Shown here: one piece after another, positions 7,757 to 16,483 of the stretch
Layout of the letters: every line of letters begins with the position of its first letter
Position numbering within the stretch: position 1 is the first letter of the stretch
Assembly (NCBI RefSeq): GCF_900156155.1
Contig: NZ_FTMD01000012.1
Coordinates: 100,135-164,134 of the forward strand
DNA: 64,000 bases
Source of the DNA: Aromatoleum tolulyticum
GTDB lineage: Bacteria > Pseudomonadota > Gammaproteobacteria > Burkholderiales > Rhodocyclaceae
Direction of reading: 5' to 3'
The notes under the pieces: model-generated
Databases searched by the model: none
The model's input: the letters and a program-made list of their open reading frames with translations, nothing else
What the model was told of the DNA's origin: nothing
Program-made: the position numbers and the translations under genes

Positions 7757-10704
7757 CCGGCTGAGCCCTCTCCCTGCGCGGCGAGCCAGTCCTCGAGCAC
7801 CGCGCAGGCCTGCCGGCAGTCCTCGCGCAGGCCGTCGATCATCGGCGCCAGCGCCGTCCCGTCCGTCGCCGGATCGGTCGCGGCGTTCTCCAGGCGGCGC
7901 GTTGCCGCCATCACCCGCAGGAAACCGAGGTTGCCGGCGGCGCTGCGCAGGCGGTGCGCGCGCTTGCCGAGTGCCTGCCGATCGTTGGCCGCGAGATGGT
8001 CGCCGAGTTCGATCAGCGCGGTGTCGGCGTCCGCGCGGAAGAGCTTCAGCAGTCGCGTGAGCGTCGCGGCGCCGAGGCTGTCGAGTTCCCCGGCGAGGTA
8101 GTCTTCGTCGAGCACCGGCTCGCCGGATTCGCATGCCCCGGTTTCGCGGGCGCGGAGGGATTCGTCGGGGCCGCCGGCCGTCGCGGCGGCGAGGGCGCGG
8201 GCGAGTTGGGCGCGGTCGAAGGGTTTGCTGAGGAAGCCCGCCATGCCGGCGCCGACGTAGCGTTCGACGGCATCGGCGGACACGTGCGCCGACATCGCAA
8301 TGACCGGCACCGCCGCCCAGCGGCCGCCGTCGAGCGCGCGGAGATCGCGCGCCACCTCGACGCCGGATGCGCCCGGCAGGCTGATGTCCATCAGCACGGC
8401 GTCGATCGGCGCATGGCGCTGGCCCAGCAGCGCGATGGCCTCCTCGCCGTCGCCGGCGACGAGCGGGTGGTGGCCGAGCGATTCGAGATAGCGTACGCAG
8501 ACGATGCGGTTGATCTCGTCGTCCTCGACCAGCAGGACATCGAGCGGGCGTTGCGCAGCATCGGGGCGTGTGTCGGCGGCCTGCTGCGGCAGCGCGTCGG
8601 CCAGTTCGAAGGCGATGTCGAAGCCGACCTGCGTTCCCTGTCCGGGGGCGCTTTCGAGGCCGATGTGGCCGCCCATCAGTTCGACCAGCCGCTGGCAGAT
8701 CGCGAGCCCGAGACCGGTGCCGCCGGGGCGGTGGTGCCGGGCGTCCTCGACCTGCACGAAGGGCTTGAACACTTCGGCGCACTGCTCGGGCGGAATGCCG
8801 ATGCCGGTGTCGGTGACGGTGAAATGCAGCCGCGCGGTTCCGCCCGCTGCGGCGGGGTCGGCGCGCACCGACACGGTCACCGAGCCCTCGTCGGTGAACT
8901 TGATCGCGTTGCCGATGACGTTGAGCAGGATCTGGTTGAGCTTGCGCCGGTCGCCGACGAGGATGTCGGGGACGTCGGACGCGATGTCGCGCACCAGCGC
9001 GATGCCTTTCGCGCGCGCCGCGACGCCCTGCAGTGCGAGCATGTTGTCGATGGTGTCGCGCAGCGCGAACGGGAGGTGCTCGAAGTCGAGCTTGCCGGCC
9101 TCGAGGCGCGAGAAGCTCAGCATGTCCTCGAGGATCTCCAGCAGCGTCGCGTTGGCGTAGCCGATCATGCGCACGTATTCCTGCTGGCGGGCGTCGAGCC
9201 CGGTGTCGCGCAGCAGGTGCACGCTGCCGCTGACGCCGGAGAGCGGCGTGCGCAGCTCGTGGCTGAGGGTCGCGAGGAAGACGCTCTTCGCGCGGTTGGC
9301 CTCTTCGGCCTCGCGCCGCGCGACCGCGTGTTCGGCGACTTCGCGTTCGAGCAGGGCGTTGCTCTGCTGCAGTTCGGCAGTGCGCGCGGCGACCTGGTCT
9401 TCCAGTTCGTGCTGGTGGCGCAGCAGTTCGCCTTCCAGGCGCACGCGCTCGCGCGCGTTGTCGCGGAACTGTTCCAGCGCCCGCGCGAGCGGCGCGAGCG
9501 GGTCGTTGGCACGCGTGGCGATGCGCACGTCGTAATCGCCGCTCGCCAGCGCGCGCACCGTGGTTTCCATGCCCTGCAGCCGGCCGAGCACGTGATAGCG
9601 GAACAGCACCCACAGGGTCGCCATGAGGGCGAAGAACAGCAGCGCGCCGACCGCGAGGAAGCCGATGATGCCGCGTTCGACCGCGCGCTTCGACTGATCG
9701 CCGGCGACGTCGATCGCGCGGTGCGCCGCGACGACCAGTGCGCCCGCCTGCTCGGCCAGTTGTGCCGCCTGCGCGGCGCCGTCGTCGCGCAGTTGCATGA
9801 AGCTGCGCACCAGGTCGAGGCGCTGACCGCGGGTGGCGAATAGGCCGTCCGCCTGCGTCGCGGTCTCGAGGATTGCGAAATGCGCGACACCGCTCGCCTT
9901 GCGGCCGGGATCGATGATGTCGTCCAGGCGGCGGCGCAGGATGTCGAGGTTGCCGTCGAACCCTGCCTGCAGCGTCGCGAGCGCGTCCGGTGCGTCCTCG
10001 CGTTCGAGGCGTTCGAGCAGGGTCTTGAGATTGAAGCACGCGAGCTGGAACTCGCCCATGCGCTCCATGCGGTCGAAGTTGACCTCGACGAGGCGGTCGA
10101 GCGATTCGAACACGCGCTCCCTCGGCGGGTTGCGCTCGATCAGCGGATAGAGGCTGGAGATCGTTGCCGTCGTCGCCGTCGAGGCGTTGGCCGCGAGCGA
10201 TTCGGACAGCATCACCAGCGCGAGCACGGCCTGCTGCTGGCCGGCGAACAACTCCTGTTCGCGGCGGGCGAGCGCAAGGCGGCGACGCACGTCGTCGGCC
10301 TGGCGGCCGAGGTTCGCGGCGATTGCATCGAGCGTCGATGCGATCGCCGTGCCGAGTCCGGGTTCGAAATGCCGCTGCTCCAGCCGCTGCAGCAGTCCGC
10401 GCAACTCGGCGAGCTGCTCGCCCGCGGCCTGCTGCAGGCGATCGACCTCCTCGGGCGACTCCGCGCGGCCCAGCCGTTCGACCACGGCCCCGACGCGCAT
10501 GTTGAGGCGCGCGACCGCCTGCACCGCGTCCATCGCCGGCACCGCGTCGTCGATGATCGCGCGCTGCGTCGCGACCACCTGCTGGAAGCTCAGCCACGCG
10601 ATCGTCGCGACGGTGAAGGTGAGCAGCGCGGCCGCGCCCAGTACGACGACGAGCTTGCCGATCAGTCCGAGTCGCGCATCGAGGCGTGCGATCCAGGCTT
10701 TCAT
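7753..10704 (-). CDS. torS: Hybrid sensor histidine kinase, TorS-like
   Basis: 983 residues. An N-terminal membrane segment (about 15-38) and a second one (about 340-365) flank a long helical periplasmic sensor region, as in TorS, which reads the TorT-substrate complex. Then follow HAMP (about 365-420), coiled coil, HisKA with H482 (ATLSHELRTPLS), HATPase (NAIKFTDEG, DTGIGIP, GGTGLGLAI), a receiver with D773 (VLMDISLPG) and a C-terminal HPt domain with H917 (KRAHRLRSAAGN). This is the full His-Asp-His phosphorelay expected to phosphorylate TorR. It is divergent from torT and convergent with torR. Confidence 0.88.
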   Translation of the reverse strand: MKAWIARLDARLGLIGKLVVVLGAAALLTFTVATIAWLSFQQVVATQRAIIDDAVPAMDAVQAVARLNMRVGAVVERLGRAESPEEVDRLQQAAGEQLAELRGLLQRLEQRHFEPGLGTAIASTLDAIAANLGRQADDVRRRLALARREQELFAGQQQAVLALVMLSESLAANASTATTATISSLYPLIERNPPRERVFESLDRLVEVNFDRMERMGEFQLACFNLKTLLERLEREDAPDALATLQAGFDGNLDILRRRLDDIIDPGRKASGVAHFAILETATQADGLFATRGQRLDLVRSFMQLRDDGAAQAAQLAEQAGALVVAAHRAIDVAGDQSKRAVERGIIGFLAVGALLFFALMATLWVLFRYHVLGRLQGMETTVRALASGDYDVRIATRANDPLAPLARALEQFRDNARERVRLEGELLRHQHELEDQVAARTAELQQSNALLEREVAEHAVARREAEEANRAKSVFLATLSHELRTPLSGVSGSVHLLRDTGLDARQQEYVRMIGYANATLLEILEDMLSFSRLEAGKLDFEHLPFALRDTIDNMLALQGVAARAKGIALVRDIASDVPDILVGDRRKLNQILLNVIGNAIKFTDEGSVTVSVRADPAAAGGTARLHFTVTDTGIGIPPEQCAEVFKPFVQVEDARHHRPGGTGLGLAICQRLVELMGGHIGLESAPGQGTQVGFDIAFELADALPQQAADTRPDAAQRPLDVLLVEDDEINRIVCVRYLESLGHHPLVAGDGEEAIALLGQRHAPIDAVLMDISLPGASGVEVARDLRALDGGRWAAVPVIAMSAHVSADAVERYVGAGMAGFLSKPFDRAQLARALAAATAGGPDESLRARETGACESGEPVLDEDYLAGELDSLGAATLTRLLKLFRADADTALIELGDHLAANDRQALGKRAHRLRSAAGNLGFLRVMAATRRLENAATDPATDGTALAPMIDGLREDCRQACAVLEDWLAAQGEGSAG

Positions 10705-10747
10705 CTATGGTGTGCGTCCGGTCGGAGCGGGGCTGGCGGGACGCCGG

Positions 10748-10796
10748 AAAGTCGCGCGGAAATGACTTTGTCCCGGCATTGCGATTGGAATACCAT
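10748..10796 (+). promoter_or_regulatory. Predicted torT promoter with an inverted repeat at its upstream edge
   Basis: TTGTCC (10768-10773) and TACCAT (10791-10796) are separated by 17 bp, a plausible sigma-70 promoter for the downstream periplasmic protein. An inverted repeat, AAAGTC-N10-GACTTT (10748-10769), overlaps the -35 and may be an operator. It lies in the 191-bp divergent gap between torS and torT. Confidence 0.4.
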
Positions 10797-10895
10797 TTTG
10801 CGCGCAAGCCTGGGGCTCAGGCAACGCGGGCGTCTGGGCCATCCGGCGGCGGCGCCTGTCGTTGCGGCGCACATGAATCCTCCGAGAAATCATCC

Positions 10896-11981
10896 ATGCG
10901 GCGTTTCCCTGTCGTCATCGCGAGTGCGCTGCTGGGCCTGGCCGGCGGGGCTCCGGCTCCGGCCGCGGCGCCCGCGCAGCGTGAGATCACGCGCTGGGAG
11001 GCGCCGTACGACTATTCGCAGCCGGGCGTCGCGGCACCCTACGCGCCGGCACAACCGGCGACGCGGCGCTGGACGCTGTGCGCGGCCTTCCCGCACATCA
11101 AGGACGCGTACTGGCTGGGGGTGAATTACGGCATGGTCGACGAGGCGCGGCGGCTCGGCGTGCAGTTGCGCCTCGTCGAGGCCGGCGGCTATCCGAATCT
11201 GAATCTGCAGCGCGAGCAGGTCAAGGCCTGCGGCAGCGATGCACAAGTCGATGCGGTGATCCTCGGCACGGTGTCGTTCGACGGCCTCACCGACGTGATC
11301 GGCGAGGTCGCGCGCCGCGTCCCGGTGCTCGCCACGGTCAACGACATCGCCAGCGAAGGGATCGCGGCGAAGGTCGGCGTGTCGTGGCACGAGATGGGGC
11401 GCTTGGCCGGCGAGTACCTCGTGCGGCGCCATCCGGGGCGGGGCGACGAGATCCCGGTGGCGTGGTTTCCCGGGCCGCAGGGTGCGGGGTGGGTGCCCTT
11501 CGTCGACCGCGGTTTTCGCGCGGCGATTGCGGGGAGCCGCATCGTGATCCGCGCGACGGCGTGGGGCGACACCGCGAAGTCGATCCAGCGCAACCTCGTG
11601 CAGGGCACGCTCGACGAGCACCCGGAGGTGCGCTATGTGGTCGGCAATGCGCTGATGGCCGAGGCAGCGATCAGCGTGCTGCGCGAGCGCGGGCTGCAGG
11701 AGCGCATCGGCATCGTCGCGACCTACTTCACGCCGGCGGTGTACCGCGGCATCCTGCGCGGCCGCATCCTCGCCGCGCCGTCGGACGCGCCGGTGCTGCA
11801 GGGGCGGCTGTCGATCGGACAGGCGGTCGATCTCCTCGAAGGGCGGCCGGTCGCGCGGCACGTCGGCCCGCGCGTGCAGGTCGTCGACCGCGCCGCGCTG
11901 AAGCGCATCGAACTCGACGATTCGCTGGCGCCGAGCACCTTCGTGCCGCAGTTCCGCTACCCGGCCGCGTCGACGCAATAA
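10896..11981 (+). CDS. torT: TorT-like periplasmic binding protein
   Basis: 361 residues, read from the ATG at 10896, which directly precedes a signal peptide (VVIASALLGLAGGAPAPAAA). The mature protein has the type-1 periplasmic binding fold with features of TorT, such as FPHIKDAYWLGVNYGMVDEA near residue 70 and a VDAVILGTVSFDGL strand. TorT binds TMAO-type ligand and docks on the TorS sensor region to switch the kinase. Its position, divergent from the TorS-like gene, supports the assignment. Ligand identity is inferred only. Confidence 0.85.
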   Translation: MRRFPVVIASALLGLAGGAPAPAAAPAQREITRWEAPYDYSQPGVAAPYAPAQPATRRWTLCAAFPHIKDAYWLGVNYGMVDEARRLGVQLRLVEAGGYPNLNLQREQVKACGSDAQVDAVILGTVSFDGLTDVIGEVARRVPVLATVNDIASEGIAAKVGVSWHEMGRLAGEYLVRRHPGRGDEIPVAWFPGPQGAGWVPFVDRGFRAAIAGSRIVIRATAWGDTAKSIQRNLVQGTLDEHPEVRYVVGNALMAEAAISVLRERGLQERIGIVATYFTPAVYRGILRGRILAAPSDAPVLQGRLSIGQAVDLLEGRPVARHVGPRVQVVDRAALKRIELDDSLAPSTFVPQFRYPAASTQ

Positions 11982-12045
11982 AGCCCGGCCGGAGGTGATT
12001 CTCCCGGTCGGGCTTCGCAGCGAGACGCCCCGGACGGGGCGTCTC
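11981..12045. terminator. Two back-to-back hairpins between torT and the convergent molybdoenzyme gene
   Basis: The first stem (11981-12014) pairs AAGCCCGGCCGG with CCGGTCGGGCTT across one G-T pair. The second (12022-12045) is a perfect 11-bp inverted repeat, GAGACGCCCCG/CGGGGCGTCTC, ending 4 bp from the stop of the minus-strand reductase gene. The pair probably terminates both convergent transcripts. Confidence 0.65.
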
Positions 12046-12048
12046 CGT

Positions 12049-14709
12049 TCACATCGCCGCTGCGTCCTTCGCGTTCTTCTCGAGGAAGTCGAGCACGATC
12101 TTCTTCTGCGCGTCGTCGAGGCCGGCGCGCGGGAACATGCTCTGCGTGATGCCGTGCCACTGCTTCTTCGTGTAGTCGCCCGGTTCGCGCGGCACATGGC
12201 ATAGCGTGCAGCGTTCGTAGAAGAGCTTCTCGCCCGGCGTCATGCTCGCCATCGTCGCGCCCTTGAGCGCCGCGGCGCGTTCGAAGAGCTTCATGCCGGC
12301 GACGTCGAGCGCGAGCTTGGCGGCCTTCTCGACCGGAGGCGGCTCGTAGGCGCGGTTCTCCGATTCGGCGTCGGTGCACTTTTTCAGGCTCGCGATGCAG
12401 GTGTTCGCGCTCGTCGCCTGGCTCAGGCCGCTCGACGCGACGCTGGTCGTGATCATGTTGATCGCGCCGCTATTGCAGCGTCCGCGCGAGTCGAGCTGGA
12501 TCCAGTTGCCTTCCTCGAGACTGACGACGCCCTTCATGATCTGGTCGGTGACGACCGCACCGGCGATCAGCGCGCCACGCTCGTTGTGCAGCTCGACGAG
12601 ATCGCCGTTCTTGATGCCGTTCGCCTTGGCGTCCTCGGCGCTGATGCGCACGTGCTGGCGGCCCTTGACGTTCTCGTACTTGCGCACGTCGGCCTGCGCC
12701 ATCTGCGAATGCACGCGGTTGAAGGGGTGCGGGCTGACGACGTGCACCTGGCCGGGCTTGGCGTTGCCGAGGTATTCCGCGGGCTCGAGGAATTTCGGGA
12801 TCGGCGGGCAGTCGGGGATCTTGAAGCTGTCGATCTCCGAGCAGTACAGCTCGATCTTGCCCGACTTGGTGTGCAGCGGGTTCTTCACCGGATCGGTGTA
12901 GAAGTCGCCGTGACGCACCCACTTGCGCATCTTCTCGGGTACGTCGATGCGCACGATACCCTTCTCCCAGAACTCGTCGAAGGGCACGGTCGGGTTGGTG
13001 CGGTCGTACGATTCGCGCAGGATCTGCGGCACCGTCTTGCCCTCAGTGAATTGGAAGCCGACGCCCATCAGGTCGCCCAGGCGGCGGAAGATCTCGAAGT
13101 CGTCGAGGCTCTCGCCGTAGGGCTGGATCACCTGGCGCATCGCGTAGATCTTGTCGTTGCTGTAGGTGCCGCCGCTGCTCATGTCGTCGCGCTCCAGCGC
13201 GGAGGTCGCCGGCAGCACGATGTCGGCGAAGCGCGACGACGCGCACCACCACGGATCCTGGCAGATGACCGTGCGCACCTTGCCATTCATCGCGCGCAGC
13301 AGTTCGTTGGTGTTCTGCTGGTGCGACATGAAGTTGTTGCCGGCGTTGTAGATCAGGTGCACGTCGGGGTAGGTATGCGTCGCGCCGTCACGCGTGTATT
13401 GCTTGCCGGGGTTCATCAGCATCTCGCTGATGCGCGAGGCCGGGCAGCGGGACTTGATCGGGTTGCGGCCCTGCGACAGGCCGACCGGCATCGGGTGCGT
13501 CGATTGCGGCATGCCGCCACCGCCGTAGTGCCAGCTGAAGCCCACGCCCTGGCCCGGCTTGCCGATCTTGCCCAGCATCGCGGCGAAGTTGATGATCGCC
13601 CAGTGCGTCATCTCGCCGTGGTGCGCGCGCTGCAGCGCCCACGCGCCGGCAAATTGCGTGCGCTTGGTGGCAAAGAGCTCGGCCAGCTCGACGATCTTCT
13701 GCGCCGGAATGCCGGTGATCTTCGCCGCCCACTCCGGGGTTTTCGGCGGCGTGCCGTCGGCGTCCTTGCCCAGCAGGTAGGGCAGGAACTTGTCGAAACC
13801 GACCGTGTACTTGTCGAGATAGGCCTTGTCGTACTTGCCGGTCGTATACACGTGGTAGGCCATGCCGAGGAACAGCGCGACGTCGGTGTTGGGGACGATC
13901 TTCACCCACTCCGAGCCGAGCGCCTCGTCGGTGGTCGTGTATTGCGGGTTGATCGAGATGAACTTGACGCCGCGATCCTTGATCAGCTGCCAGCGCGGGA
14001 ACATCTGGTGGTCGGCCACCGTGTATTCGATGCGGTTGTTCTTCCACGGGTCGCAGCCCACCCACACCATCACCTCGGTGTGCTCGGCCATCACTTCCCA
14101 CGCGGTCTGGGGCGAATACACTTCCATGTCGCCGATGATGTGCGGCAGGCTGATCTGCGAGGCGCCGCCGGAATAGTCGCCGGTCGTCACCGAATGCCCG
14201 CCGATCAGGCCGAACAGCCGCCCCTGCAGCACCTGCGGGCGCAGCAGGCCGGCATGCGACCAGCCGCCGTAGGAGCTGCTGAAGAGCGCCTCGTTGCCGT
14301 GCTGCTCGGCGGTGGTCAGGATGGCGTTGGCGGTGATCGCGAGGATCTCGTCCCAGGTCACGCGCACGAAGGGTTCCTTGCCGCGCAGGTGCGGCTTGAC
14401 GTCGCCCGTCGGGTTGGCGAGGTAGGACTTGCGCACCATCGGATACTGGACGCGCGTCTTGTGATAGACGCGGCTGATCAGCCCCTCGGTGAGCATTTTC
14501 GTGGGCATCGCGTCGATGTCCGACAGCGGCTGCACACCGACCAGCACCCCGTTCTTCACCACCGCCTTGAACGGACCCCAGTGGCTCGCGCTCGGGATCA
14601 CGACGGTGTCGGCGCCGAACACCTCGCTCGCGCCGAACCAGGCCAGCCCATTGGCGGCGACCGCGGACGCGACGGAAGCCTTCAGAAATTCCCTTCTCGA
14701 CATGCTCAT
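12049..14709 (-). CDS. torA: TAT-exported TMAO/DMSO reductase-type molybdoenzyme with C-terminal cytochrome c domain
   Basis: 886 residues from the ATG that precedes a twin-arginine signal, MSMSRREFLKASVASAVAAN; the open frame extends 39 codons further but the signal fixes this start. It belongs to the DMSO-reductase family: the GDYSGGASQ motif puts the serine molybdenum ligand near residue 180, and no N-terminal iron-sulphur cysteine motif is present. After the molybdopterin-binding C-terminal region (about 660-800) comes an extra tail with a haem c motif, CTLCH (about 834-838), and a possible axial Met in QSMFPR (about 858). It is therefore a self-contained periplasmic reductase with its own electron-entry haem. 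The substrate (TMAO, DMSO or another S/N-oxide) is inferred from the TorRST neighbours. No torC or torD lies in the window. Confidence 0.87.
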   Translation of the reverse strand: MSMSRREFLKASVASAVAANGLAWFGASEVFGADTVVIPSASHWGPFKAVVKNGVLVGVQPLSDIDAMPTKMLTEGLISRVYHKTRVQYPMVRKSYLANPTGDVKPHLRGKEPFVRVTWDEILAITANAILTTAEQHGNEALFSSSYGGWSHAGLLRPQVLQGRLFGLIGGHSVTTGDYSGGASQISLPHIIGDMEVYSPQTAWEVMAEHTEVMVWVGCDPWKNNRIEYTVADHQMFPRWQLIKDRGVKFISINPQYTTTDEALGSEWVKIVPNTDVALFLGMAYHVYTTGKYDKAYLDKYTVGFDKFLPYLLGKDADGTPPKTPEWAAKITGIPAQKIVELAELFATKRTQFAGAWALQRAHHGEMTHWAIINFAAMLGKIGKPGQGVGFSWHYGGGGMPQSTHPMPVGLSQGRNPIKSRCPASRISEMLMNPGKQYTRDGATHTYPDVHLIYNAGNNFMSHQQNTNELLRAMNGKVRTVICQDPWWCASSRFADIVLPATSALERDDMSSGGTYSNDKIYAMRQVIQPYGESLDDFEIFRRLGDLMGVGFQFTEGKTVPQILRESYDRTNPTVPFDEFWEKGIVRIDVPEKMRKWVRHGDFYTDPVKNPLHTKSGKIELYCSEIDSFKIPDCPPIPKFLEPAEYLGNAKPGQVHVVSPHPFNRVHSQMAQADVRKYENVKGRQHVRISAEDAKANGIKNGDLVELHNERGALIAGAVVTDQIMKGVVSLEEGNWIQLDSRGRCNSGAINMITTSVASSGLSQATSANTCIASLKKCTDAESENRAYEPPPVEKAAKLALDVAGMKLFERAAALKGATMASMTPGEKLFYERCTLCHVPREPGDYTKKQWHGITQSMFPRAGLDDAQKKIVLDFLEKNAKDAAAM

Positions 14710-15050
14710 GATTGCATCTCCCTTCAGTGCCGGTTGCTCGAATGCCTTTTCCGACCCCAATGCTAGGGAGCGCCGATGAACAGCAGGCGCCGATTTGTCG
14801 GTTCTTCGTGGAGATGTGTTAACCACTGTTAACAGCGCGCCCGCGCATTAACGCGCGGGTGCCCGCGGCTGCCGTGAAACCCTTGCTGCGCAAGGGATGT
14901 GTGCTTCAGGGCGGTTTTACACAGTCGCAATCTGCATTCACCTTGTTCGGCGCCGCCGTTCATGTCGCTTCCCCATCATGCAATCCGAACGAGTGCGGAA
15001 AAGCCGCTGCGATCCGGAAGACATTGCAACCACGATGAGGGAGTCCAATC
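14710..15050. promoter_or_regulatory. 341-bp divergent control region between torA-like gene and torF-like gene
   Basis: There is no gene here. Two decamers beginning TGTTAAC stand in tandem with exact 10-bp spacing (14817-14826 and 14827-14836), the geometry of OmpR-family direct-repeat sites, and share their first bases with the E. coli tor box CTGTTCATAT. Two single matches of 8/10 to that tor box also occur: CTGTTCATCG on the minus strand (14774-14783) and CCGTTCATGT on the plus strand (14956-14965), each pointing to the adjacent gene. A 7-bp GC stem around ATTAAC lies at 14840-14859. TorR binding here is an inference. Confidence 0.45.
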
Positions 15051-15797
15051 ATGAAAACGCGTTATTCGATGCTGCTGGCAGGCGCTGCGCTGGTGCTGTC
15101 CCAGACCGCGCTGGCAGAGGAAAAACCGGAAGTGCTGGGCGGCACGATCGGCGGCTCGGTCAAGTTCGCCACCGACTACGTCTTCCGCGGCGAGTCGGAG
15201 ACGGTCAGCGGCGAGATCCCCGCCGTGCAGGCCTCGCTGACCTGGACGCACTCGACCGGCGTGTATCTCGGCTATTTCGGTTCGACCAACAAGTTCGAGG
15301 GCTCGCCCGACATCTACGCGGTCGTCGGCCCCTATCTCGGCAAGTACGGCAGCATCGGCGACACGGGCTTCAACTACAACGTGATGGCCTTCTCGTACCA
15401 GTACCCGGGCGCGAACCGCTACAACTACAGCGAGCTGTACATGTACCTCGACCGCAACTTCGGGCCGGTCAACCTGAAGCTGGAGGTCACGCCGACGCTC
15501 GACGACTGGTTCGGCGTGAACGGCTGGAAGGGCGTGAACTACGCGATCCATCCGAAGGTCACGCTCGGCGACGGCTGGGGCATCGACGGCTCCTTCGGCT
15601 ACCAGGATCTCACCGGCCACGGCGCCGAGGGCTGGACGCACTGGAACGTGGGCGTCACCAAGCAGATGTGGGGGCTCAACTTCGACCTGCGCTACCACGA
15701 CACCGACATCGACCGCGGGCACAAGGTGTACGGCAGCCATGACGGCCGCAAGATCTTCAAGGAGCGGGTGGTGTTCGCCGTGTCGAAGAGCTTCTGA
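15051..15797 (+). CDS. torF: TorF-family putative outer-membrane porin
   Basis: 248 residues with signal peptide (MLLAGAALVLSQTALA) and ribosome-binding site GAGGGA 8 bp before the ATG. The mature protein has the marks of the family formerly known only as a conserved Gcw_chp-type hypothetical: GGSVKFATDYVFRGESET near the N-terminus, many beta strands with Tyr/Trp girdles, and a terminal phenylalanine (AVSKSF). In Shewanella a member of this family is induced with the Tor system and was named TorF. Sharing a divergent control region with the reductase supports a role in outer-membrane passage of substrate or product, which is not proven. Confidence 0.78.
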   Translation: MKTRYSMLLAGAALVLSQTALAEEKPEVLGGTIGGSVKFATDYVFRGESETVSGEIPAVQASLTWTHSTGVYLGYFGSTNKFEGSPDIYAVVGPYLGKYGSIGDTGFNYNVMAFSYQYPGANRYNYSELYMYLDRNFGPVNLKLEVTPTLDDWFGVNGWKGVNYAIHPKVTLGDGWGIDGSFGYQDLTGHGAEGWTHWNVGVTKQMWGLNFDLRYHDTDIDRGHKVYGSHDGRKIFKERVVFAVSKSF

Positions 15798-15803
15798 GCA
15801 CCC

Positions 15804-15832
15804 CGGCCGCGCGCGATGGTCGTGCGCGGCCG
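15804..15832 (+). terminator. Stem-loop after the torF-like gene
   Basis: A perfect 9-bp stem, CGGCCGCGC/GCGCGGCCG, with an 11-base loop lies 7 bases after the stop codon. It is followed by GAAACC rather than a T-run, so rho-independent activity is uncertain. Confidence 0.55.
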
Positions 15833-15909
15833 AAACCATTGGTTGCAGCATGCGGTCATAGGCACGTTATGCTTCCTGCCCTTAACCGCGCATTGCTGCA
15901 ATCCCGCCG

Positions 15910-16314
15910 ATGACCGACCCGACTTACGAGGCGCAACGCGCCGTGGCCACCGAGCTGGTGGCCCTCACCCTGCTGGCGGACGGCGTGCTCGCCAGCCGCG
16001 AACTCGAGGCACTCGACCGCCTTGGCATCCCGAAGCTGCTGGGGGTCGAGCGCGACGCCCTGATCCAGGCCATCATCGACCACTGCCGCCGCCTGCTGCA
16101 GCGGCCCGAGCGCGTCGACCCGGTCCGCATGCTCGACATCGAACGCTTCGAGATGATGCTCGACCGCATCACCGATCCGGTCCTGCGCGAGATGGTGTGC
16201 CGCGCGATGCTGGTGCTGTCGAAAGCCGACGGCGTCATCTGCCTGCCCGAGCAGACCTTGCTGCGCGACGCCCTGACGCGCTGGGGCATCCCGCTCGAGA
16301 ACCTGCGTGACTGA
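15910..16314 (+). CDS. Small cytosolic TerB-like helical protein, function unknown
   Basis: 134 residues, no signal peptide or membrane segment, predicted all-helical. Two similar segments, ATELVALTLLADGVLASREL and CRAMLVLSKADGVICLPEQ, have the acidic D-G pattern typical of TerB/DnaJ-adjacent helical domains. The similarity is weak, and tellurite resistance should not be assumed. It is expressed alone between the torF-like gene and the GGDEF/EAL gene. Confidence 0.6.
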   Translation: MTDPTYEAQRAVATELVALTLLADGVLASRELEALDRLGIPKLLGVERDALIQAIIDHCRRLLQRPERVDPVRMLDIERFEMMLDRITDPVLREMVCRAMLVLSKADGVICLPEQTLLRDALTRWGIPLENLRD

Positions 16315-16468
16315 TTCCTCCATGGCGATGCACATCGAGCCCGGGCCGCGCTGACAGGCGCTGCCGGCGCGCGCGAATGGTCGTATGATGGACTGCGGGC
16401 GGCTGCACGCGCCCTGCGGACGCGGGTTCGCGGATTGTCCGTCATGACGGGCAGGCCTGCAGGCGATC

Positions 16469-16480
16469 GGGGGGGGGGGG
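16469..16480 (+). repeat. 12-base homopolymeric G tract in the ribosome-binding region of the next gene
   Basis: Twelve consecutive G bases end 3 bp before the ATG of the membrane GGDEF/EAL protein, where the Shine-Dalgarno should be. No other G tract of this length was noticed in the window. Slippage would change the length of the translation-initiation region without shifting the reading frame. Confidence 0.9.
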
Positions 16481-16483
16481 AGC

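Noticed and set aside
6737..10807. 1356-codon minus-strand open frame overlapping the torS-like gene
   Set aside because: The TorS-like frame has signal-transduction motifs throughout. This alternative frame has none and also runs across torR and the porin end.
12049..14709. Identification of the molybdoenzyme as periplasmic nitrate reductase NapA
   Set aside because: There is no N-terminal four-cysteine iron-sulphur motif; the GDYSGGASQ serine-ligand signature and TorRST neighbours point to the TMAO/DMSO reductase group.
15910..16314. Tellurite resistance function for the TerB-like protein
   Set aside because: The similarity rests on short helical motifs only, and no other ter genes are nearby.
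16469..16480. G tract dismissed as a sequencing error
   Set aside because: It cannot be excluded, but the tract lies outside the coding frame, so frame integrity gives no evidence of error; it is kept as a finding with that caveat.
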